Shown piece by piece: positions 13,979 to 18,136 of a DNA stretch of 18,136 nt. Source of the DNA: an uncultured Acetatifactor sp. (GTDB lineage: Bacteria; Bacillota; Clostridia; Lachnospirales; Lachnospiraceae); the NCBI GenBank assembly GCA_934394515.1, contig CAKRRU010000045.1:1-18136 (forward strand). The letters are read 5' to 3'. How positions within the stretch are numbered: position 1 is the stretch's first letter; every line of letters starts with the position of its first letter. The translations under genes were made by a program, and so were the position numbers. The notes below the pieces were generated by a model that saw only the letters and a list, made by a program, of their open reading frames with translations, searched no databases and was not told where the DNA came from.

Positions 13979-14473
13979 TCAGAGCTCTTCGTAAGCAATT
14001 CCTTTCAGATCCAGATACTTTTTCAATGCCTTGTCCCAGGCGGCATCGGCGCTTTTATCCATGGTGAACACCTGATATGCAGAGCCGGTGGTGAGAATGG
14101 TTTTTTCTCCGTCGTATCGGATATTCAGGACAAGCGCTTTGAGCACCGAAGCATCTACCTGCGCTTTTTCCAACATGGCGGCAGCCTTGTCCGGCTGCAT
14201 GTGCAGGACAAACTTAAAATACAAAGGAGTGTGTTTTCCCTTGATCAGGTCAAAGCACAGTCCTTTTATTTTGCTCCAGGACTGCAGATCCCAGGGAATA
14301 CAGTCTTTCCCACGCTCTTTAGCAGGGTAGAAGTCCCGGTTGATATGCCCGTCAATGGTGTAAGTAAGCGCGGTGCTGATCGTGGCTTCTTCCAATAAAA
14401 AGGAATCGAAGGTGTCAGCCAACAGCAGGTGATTCATAAAATTTTTCATGGATGTAATCTGTAATGCGATCAT
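13979..14473 (-). CDS. DUF5721-like protein of unknown function
   Basis: 164-residue soluble protein. The opening MIALQITSMKNFMNHLLLADTF followed by FLLEEATISTALTYTIDG and a later LHMQPDKAAAMLEK helix match what I remember of DUF5721, a family largely confined to Clostridia; no activity is known to me. There is no signal peptide or membrane segment. AAGGAG on the minus strand, five bases before the ATG, gives a good start. The gene stands alone on its strand, convergent with spoVAE. Its promoter would lie in the gap before degV, but I could not find a good one. Confidence 0.65.
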   Translation of the reverse strand: MIALQITSMKNFMNHLLLADTFDSFLLEEATISTALTYTIDGHINRDFYPAKERGKDCIPWDLQSWSKIKGLCFDLIKGKHTPLYFKFVLHMQPDKAAAMLEKAQVDASVLKALVLNIRYDGEKTILTTGSAYQVFTMDKSADAAWDKALKKYLDLKGIAYEEL

Positions 14474-14499
14474 GAGATCTCCTTATTGTGTCTCAGCGA

Positions 14500-14575
14500 T
14501 GTCGGCACACGTTCAATTCATAAACTCTTACCGGGGAAAGGAATGCAACGAAACGTGAAAGACATTGTCGGCACA
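14500..14575 (+). repeat. 10-bp direct repeat pair upstream of the DUF5721-like gene
   Basis: TGTCGGCACA occurs at 14500-14509 and 14566-14575, 66 bases apart. The pair could be operator half-sites for the minus-strand gene. The rest of 14474-14650 holds no gene that I can support. Confidence 0.35.
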
Positions 14576-14658
14576 GAATTGTTATGAAAACAGTATAAGC
14601 GAAATTTATGGAAAAGGAAATAGCAACAGAACAAAATGTGAATATTTTGTGGAATGAC

Positions 14659-14687
14659 TTTACGAATGAAATATTCCGTGCTATTAT
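14659..14687 (+). promoter_or_regulatory. Candidate promoter for the small ORF and degV
   Basis: TTTACG (14659-14664) and TATTAT (14682-14687) are 17 bases apart. Transcription near 14694 would give a 174-nucleotide leader before degV that contains the 46-codon ORF. Confidence 0.5.
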
Positions 14688-14730
14688 AAGTGGTATTAAA
14701 AACTACATAGTATAGTCTGAAAAAATAATT

Positions 14731-14871
14731 ATGGATAATAAATACAGCATGAGCAAGACCGGGTCGATTTGGAACCGGAGCTGTGATGGAATAACGGAAA
14801 AATGTGAAACTGATGTTGCGTCTGTTATTTTGAATGAAATACAAGCTATGAAAGGTATGGTAGGGATATGA
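14731..14871 (+). CDS. Possible small ORF overlapping the degV start
   Basis: 46 codons from ATG 14731; the TGA at 14869-14871 overlaps the degV ATG at 14868-14870 (ATGA arrangement). The product is hydrophilic, with two Cys and no membrane helix: it opens MDNKYSMSKTGS and ends QAMKGMVGI. The ORF has no clear ribosome binding site, which counts against it. In its favour, the overlap is a classic translational-coupling geometry, degV itself has only a poor binding site, and a promoter lies upstream. I do not recognise the peptide. Confidence 0.3.
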   Translation: MDNKYSMSKTGSIWNRSCDGITEKCETDVASVILNEIQAMKGMVGI

Positions 14872-15704
14872 GTTTTAAAATTGTTGTAGACAGCTGTTGT
14901 GAATTGCCGGAGGAATATTTACAGGATTCCCGGTTTGAGATCGTCCCCCTGGGACTGGAAGTGGGAGATTACCAGATCCAGGATGATGAGAACTTCAATC
15001 AGTCGGAATTCCTGAAAAAGGTGGCAGAGTATCCGAAATGTCCCAAGTCGGCATGCCCCTCCCCGGAGAGATTCAGGGAAGCATATCACACAGAAGCACA
15101 GCATGTGTATGTGATCACATTATCTTCTCACCTCAGCGGAAGTTATAACAGCGCAGTACTGGGAATGAATTTGTATCGGGAAAAATACGGGAAGAAACAG
15201 ATCCACGTCATTGATTCCGAATCCGCCAGCTGCGGTGAGACACAGATCGCAAAAAAGCTGGTGGAACTGGAGGAGCAGGGACTTCTCTTTGAAGAAATCG
15301 TGAAGCAGATCGAGGAGTTCCGCAGTAATATCCATACCTATTTTGTACTGGATAATCTGGAGACCTTGCGCAAGAACGGCAGACTGACCGGCGTAAAAGC
15401 CCTGGTGGCATCTACATTGAGTATCAAACCGATCATGGCAGGGGATAAAGGAAACATCGTACAGAGGAGCCAGAGCGTGGGAATGAAGAAAGCGCTGCGC
15501 AGAATGGCAGAGATCATATTGGAGGAAACCGGTGACACCAAAGACCGCATACTGATGATCACTCACTGCAATGCACCGGAACGTGCGGAAACGGTGAAAA
15601 AACTTCTTATGGAAAAGGCAGAATTCAAAGACTGCCTGATCATGGACACCCGCGGTGTCAGCAGTATGTATGCCAACGACGGCGGCGTGATCGTGACTGT
15701 GTAG
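14868..15704 (+). CDS. DegV family fatty-acid-binding protein
   Basis: 278-residue DegV/FakB-type protein. These bind a fatty acid in a deep pocket and, as FakB, present it to the kinase FakA for phosphorylation. Family marks are VVDSCCELP (6-14), a SSHLSGSYNSA segment (86-96) contacting the carboxylate, LDNLETLRKNGRLTG in the middle, LSIKPIM, and an acidic C-terminal domain ending DGGVIVTV. Whether it is a working FakB cannot be told, as Clostridia have many DegV paralogues and no fakA is adjacent. The ribosome binding site is weak (AGGG two bases from the ATG), consistent with coupling to the upstream small ORF. It has no clear terminator; the NusA operon promoter follows. Confidence 0.9.
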   Translation: MSFKIVVDSCCELPEEYLQDSRFEIVPLGLEVGDYQIQDDENFNQSEFLKKVAEYPKCPKSACPSPERFREAYHTEAQHVYVITLSSHLSGSYNSAVLGMNLYREKYGKKQIHVIDSESASCGETQIAKKLVELEEQGLLFEEIVKQIEEFRSNIHTYFVLDNLETLRKNGRLTGVKALVASTLSIKPIMAGDKGNIVQRSQSVGMKKALRRMAEIILEETGDTKDRILMITHCNAPERAETVKKLLMEKAEFKDCLIMDTRGVSSMYANDGGVIVTV

Positions 15705-15758
15705 GGCAAAATACCGTAAAAATGCGAAAAACAACGGAAAAATCCCGGCAGCAGGCTA

Positions 15759-15787
15759 TTGACATTTTTTCATACAGGGGCTATACT
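15759..15787 (+). promoter_or_regulatory. Near-consensus promoter of the rimP-nusA operon
   Basis: TTGACA (15759-15764) and TATACT (15782-15787) are 17 bases apart, the best promoter in the window. Transcription should begin near 15794, leaving a leader of about 90 nucleotides. Confidence 0.85.
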
Positions 15788-15816
15788 GTGTATAGTTTAA
15801 AGATGATTACTAGAGT

Positions 15817-15858
15817 AAGAGTGGACGCGTGCCACTCTTTCTTGTTGTTGTAACAACA
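15817..15858 (+). promoter_or_regulatory. Two-hairpin leader of the rimP-nusA operon, possible attenuator
   Basis: AAGAGTGG (15817-15824) pairs with CCACTCTT (15832-15839) around a seven-base loop and is followed by TTCTTG. A second hairpin pairs TGTTGT (15843-15848) with ACAACA (15853-15858). The first stem with its U-rich tail looks like a leaky terminator in the leader, a plausible target for NusA-dependent autoregulation; that role is inference. Confidence 0.5.
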
Positions 15859-15884
15859 GTTTATAAAAGCAAAGGAGGGCATAC

Positions 15885-16349
15885 ATGTCCAAACGAGAGG
15901 ATTACGAAAGTAAGACCGAAGAACTGCTTGCGCCCATCGCAGAAGCCAATCAGGTGGAGATCTACGATGTGGAGTATGTAAAGGAAGGCAGCGACTACTA
16001 TCTGAGAGCCTACATCGACAAACCGGAAGGGGTGAACATTCTGGATTGTGAGAATGTCAGCAGAGCATTATCGGAAGCTTTAGACAAGGCAGACTTTATT
16101 CCGGAAGCTTATATTCTGGAAGTCAGCAGCCCGGGACTGGGTCGGACTTTGAAAAAGGACAAACACTTACAGAAGAGTATCGGCGAGGAAGTGGAAATCA
16201 AGTTGTTCAAACCGATCGATAAGTGCAAGGAATTTTCCGGAGTACTGGACAGCTTCGATGCAGACACGATTACAATTACCGAAAACGGCACCCCGAGGAC
16301 TTTTGCCAGAGCAGAGATTGCACTGATCAGACTGGCACTGGATTTTTAG
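15885..16349 (+). CDS. rimP: Ribosome maturation factor RimP
   Basis: 154-residue RimP, needed for maturation of the 30S ribosomal subunit. The N-terminal domain contains YDVEYVKEGSDYYLRAYIDKPEGV and the family signature EVSSPGLGRTLKK (79-91); the C-terminal SH3-like domain follows (about 95-154), with the typical ARAEIALIRLALDF end. AAAGGAGGG precedes the ATG by about six bases. It is the first gene of the rimP-nusA-ylxR-ylxQ operon, as in Bacillus; nusA starts 75 bases after its stop. Confidence 0.96.
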   Translation: MSKREDYESKTEELLAPIAEANQVEIYDVEYVKEGSDYYLRAYIDKPEGVNILDCENVSRALSEALDKADFIPEAYILEVSSPGLGRTLKKDKHLQKSIGEEVEIKLFKPIDKCKEFSGVLDSFDADTITITENGTPRTFARAEIALIRLALDF

Positions 16350-16423
16350 GAAGGTATAAAGTTACAACGAATATTACACTGATATTACAATAAGAAAAGG
16401 CGAAAGCCGGAACGGAGGAAATG

Positions 16424-17548
16424 ATGAATAAGGAATTAATGGAGGCACTGGATGTTCTGGAGAAGGAGAAGGAAATCAGCAAGGAAACCTTGTTTGAAGC
16501 AATCGAGAACTCCCTGATGACAGCCTGCAAGAACCATTTTGGAAAGGCTGACAACGTCCATGTGGAGATCAACAGAGAGACCTGTGATTTCCTGGTATAT
16601 GCCGAAAAAGAAGTAGTGCCGACCAAAGAAGATGTAGAGGATGAATGCCTGCAGATCGCTTTAGAGGATGCACAGGAGATCTCCAGGAAGGCACAGGTAG
16701 GCGACATGATCCATGTAGAGATCAAGTCCAAAGAGTTCGGGCGTATCGCTACCCAGAATGCCAAGAACGTGATCCTGCAGAAGATCCGCGAGGAAGAGAG
16801 AAGCGTAATCTATAATCAGTATTATGAGAAAGAGAAAGATGTTGTCACCGGCGTGGTACAGCGTTATGTCGGCAAAAACATCAGCATCAATCTCGGCAAG
16901 GTAGATGCCATGCTGACTGAGAACGAGCAGGTAAAGGGAGAAGTATTCAAACCCACTGAGCGTATCAAAGTCTACATTGTGGAAGTAAAGAATACCCCGA
17001 AGGGACCCCGTGTCAATGTCAGCCGTACGCATCCGGAACTGGTGAAGAGACTGTTCGAGTCTGAAGTAACCGAGATCAAGGACGGTACTGTAGAGATCAA
17101 GAGCATTGCCAGAGAAGCAGGCAGCCGTACCAAAATCGCTGTATGGAGCAATAACCCCAATGTAGATGCAGTCGGTGCCTGCGTCGGTATGAACGGTGCC
17201 CGTGTCAATGCCATCGTTGAAGAGTTGCGCGGTGAGAAAATCGATATCGTGAACTGGGATGAGAACCCCGGTAACCTGATCCAGAATGCACTTTCTCCCG
17301 CTAAGATCGTAGCAGTATTTGCAGATCCCGATGAGAAGACTGCTAAGGTAGTCGTTCCCGATTATCAGTTGTCTCTGGCCATCGGTAAGGAAGGTCAGAA
17401 TGCAAGACTGGCAGCAAGACTGACCGGTTACAAGATCGACATCAAGTCCGAGACACAGGCGAAGGATGCTCCCGGCTTCCGTTACGAGGACTATGTGGAT
17501 GATTATGAAGATGATACCGTAGACGATTTTGATGGAGAGCAGGAATAA
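16424..17548 (+). CDS. nusA: Transcription elongation/termination factor NusA
   Basis: 374-residue NusA, which binds RNA polymerase and nascent RNA to control pausing, termination and antitermination. Domains: N-terminal polymerase-binding part (1-130), S1 domain (about 136-202), KH1 with GMNG (255-258) and KH2 with GKEG (321-324). The ALSPAK and VPDYQLSLAIGKEGQNARLAA segments are highly conserved. It lacks the C-terminal AR repeats of E. coli NusA, as is normal in Firmicutes, and ends in a short acidic tail. Two ATGs lie in tandem; ATG 16424 is five bases after GGAGG (16414-16418) and is preferred over 16421, which is only two bases away. Confidence 0.97.
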   Translation: MNKELMEALDVLEKEKEISKETLFEAIENSLMTACKNHFGKADNVHVEINRETCDFLVYAEKEVVPTKEDVEDECLQIALEDAQEISRKAQVGDMIHVEIKSKEFGRIATQNAKNVILQKIREEERSVIYNQYYEKEKDVVTGVVQRYVGKNISINLGKVDAMLTENEQVKGEVFKPTERIKVYIVEVKNTPKGPRVNVSRTHPELVKRLFESEVTEIKDGTVEIKSIAREAGSRTKIAVWSNNPNVDAVGACVGMNGARVNAIVEELRGEKIDIVNWDENPGNLIQNALSPAKIVAVFADPDEKTAKVVVPDYQLSLAIGKEGQNARLAARLTGYKIDIKSETQAKDAPGFRYEDYVDDYEDDTVDDFDGEQE

Positions 17549-17551
17549 TCA

Positions 17552-17824
17552 ATGGCAAAAAAGATTCCACTGAGGCAGTGCGTAGGCTGCGGAGAAATGA
17601 AAGGCAAAAAGGAAATGCTGCGTGTCCTGAAGACCCCGGAGGGTGAGATTTGTCTGGATGTTACAGGCAAAAAGAACGGGCGCGGCGCATATATATGCAG
17701 ACAGAAGGAATGTCTGCAAAAAGCCCGGAAGAACAAAGGATTAGAGCGTTCTTTCAAGATGAGTATTTCTCCCGAAAGTTATGATATGCTGGAAAAGGAG
17801 TTTGATCAGCTTGAAACAGAATAA
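17552..17824 (+). CDS. rnpM: YlxR family RNase P modulator
   Basis: 90-residue YlxR protein, renamed RnpM in Bacillus because it binds RNase P RNA and modulates its activity. It shows PLRQCVGCGEMKGKKEMLRV near the N-terminus (CxxC at 10-13), the GRGAYIC motif (44-50) and a basic middle region rich in Lys and Arg, all typical of the family. It begins three bases after the nusA stop and its end overlaps the start of ylxQ by 14 bases, so the genes are tightly coupled. The ribosome binding site (AGGA, seven bases upstream) lies inside the end of nusA. Confidence 0.93.
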   Translation: MAKKIPLRQCVGCGEMKGKKEMLRVLKTPEGEICLDVTGKKNGRGAYICRQKECLQKARKNKGLERSFKMSISPESYDMLEKEFDQLETE

Positions 17825-18128
17825 GATATATTCCCTTTTGGGACTTGCGATGAGGGGGCGTAACCTCGTAAGCGGTGAATTCCAGACGGAGGACGCTGTG
17901 AAAAAAGGTTCCGCCATGTTGGTAATCGTTGCGTCAGATGCATCGGCCAATACGAAAAAGTTGTTTCACGACAAATGTTCTTATTATGAAGTCCCGGTAT
18001 ATGAATATGGCACAAAGGAAGAACTCGGGTGGGCGATCGGAAGAGACCTGAGATCTTCAATAGGTGTGTGTGATGCGGGACTGGCAGATGCACTCATCAA
18101 GCAATTGGAAGCGAATTTGCCCGGTTAG
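17811..18128 (+). CDS. ylxQ: L7Ae family RNA-binding protein YlxQ
   Basis: 105-residue L7Ae/L30e-type protein, expected to bind kink-turn RNA at the ribosome or RNase P. KIYSLLGLAMRGRNLVSGEFQTEDAVKKG at the start and the VIVASDASANTKKLFHDKC stretch are typical. I place the start at TTG 17811, ten bases after AAGGAG (17795-17800), which gives the family's usual N-terminus KQNKIYSLLGLA; the in-frame ATG at 17781 would add ten residues that look unrelated. It overlaps rnpM by 14 bases. infB is the expected next gene; an ATG occupies the last three bases of the window (18134-18136) and could be its start. Confidence 0.9.
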   Translation: MKQNKIYSLLGLAMRGRNLVSGEFQTEDAVKKGSAMLVIVASDASANTKKLFHDKCSYYEVPVYEYGTKEELGWAIGRDLRSSIGVCDAGLADALIKQLEANLPG

Positions 18129-18136
18129 GCAGAATG

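Noticed and set aside
14518..14844. 108-codon minus-strand ORF in the degV upstream gap
   Set aside because: Its composition (rich in Phe, Tyr, Ile and Asn) reflects AT-rich non-coding DNA, it has no good ribosome binding site, and it covers the plus-strand promoter and the small ORF.
18134..18136. Start codon of infB
   Set aside because: Only the ATG itself is in the window and no clear ribosome binding site precedes it, so it is mentioned under ylxQ but not listed as a gene.

Overview
The window reads as chromosomal DNA of a spore-forming Clostridia, most likely a gut-type Lachnospiraceae. The reasons are two stage V sporulation genes (spoVAD and spoVAE), a rimP-nusA-ylxR-ylxQ operon in Firmicutes order, strong AGGAGG-type ribosome binding sites, good TTGNNN-17-TATAAT-type promoters, and several small families typical of that group (DUF5721-like, DUF6056-like, an 83-residue unknown). 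This assignment is by inference from protein recognition; no database search was possible.

Layout, left to right. Positions 1-64 may hold the tail of an upstream gene. An AT-rich 425-base stretch follows, with a palindrome, two candidate promoters and a strong intrinsic terminator placed only about 60 bases before an acetolactate-synthase-type ThDP enzyme (502-2166). Next come trpS with its own promoter, a terminator shared with a convergent multi-pass membrane protein (DUF6056-like), and a divergent single-pass protein with two SH3b domains. A hairpin separates that gene from a minus-strand pair, an NTF2-like protein and a short-chain dehydrogenase resembling 3-alpha-hydroxysteroid dehydrogenases. 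This pair is divergent from a MocR-type regulator and together they look like one regulated module.

From 9.1 to 13.9 kb the spoVA genes are split: spoVAD (9113-10129) and spoVAE (13562-13918) flank about 3.4 kb of unrelated genes. These are an N-terminally truncated GHKL/AlbA_2-type ATP-binding protein preceded by a duplicated-promoter hairpin element, an unknown 83-residue protein, RidA, a shikimate-kinase-like protein lacking the canonical shikimate-binding Arg58, and a DMT transporter whose start codon abuts six tandem 16-bp repeats. A DUF5721-like gene on the minus strand follows.

The last third holds a degV gene preceded by a possible translationally coupled 46-codon ORF, then the NusA operon (rimP, nusA, rnpM/ylxR, ylxQ) behind a near-consensus promoter and a structured leader, with infB expected just beyond the end.

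No tRNA, rRNA, CRISPR array or complete insertion sequence was seen. The best candidates for new biology are the SDR/NTF2/MocR module, the AroK-like kinase with altered substrate pocket, the tandem-repeat array in front of the transporter, and the coupled small ORF before degV.
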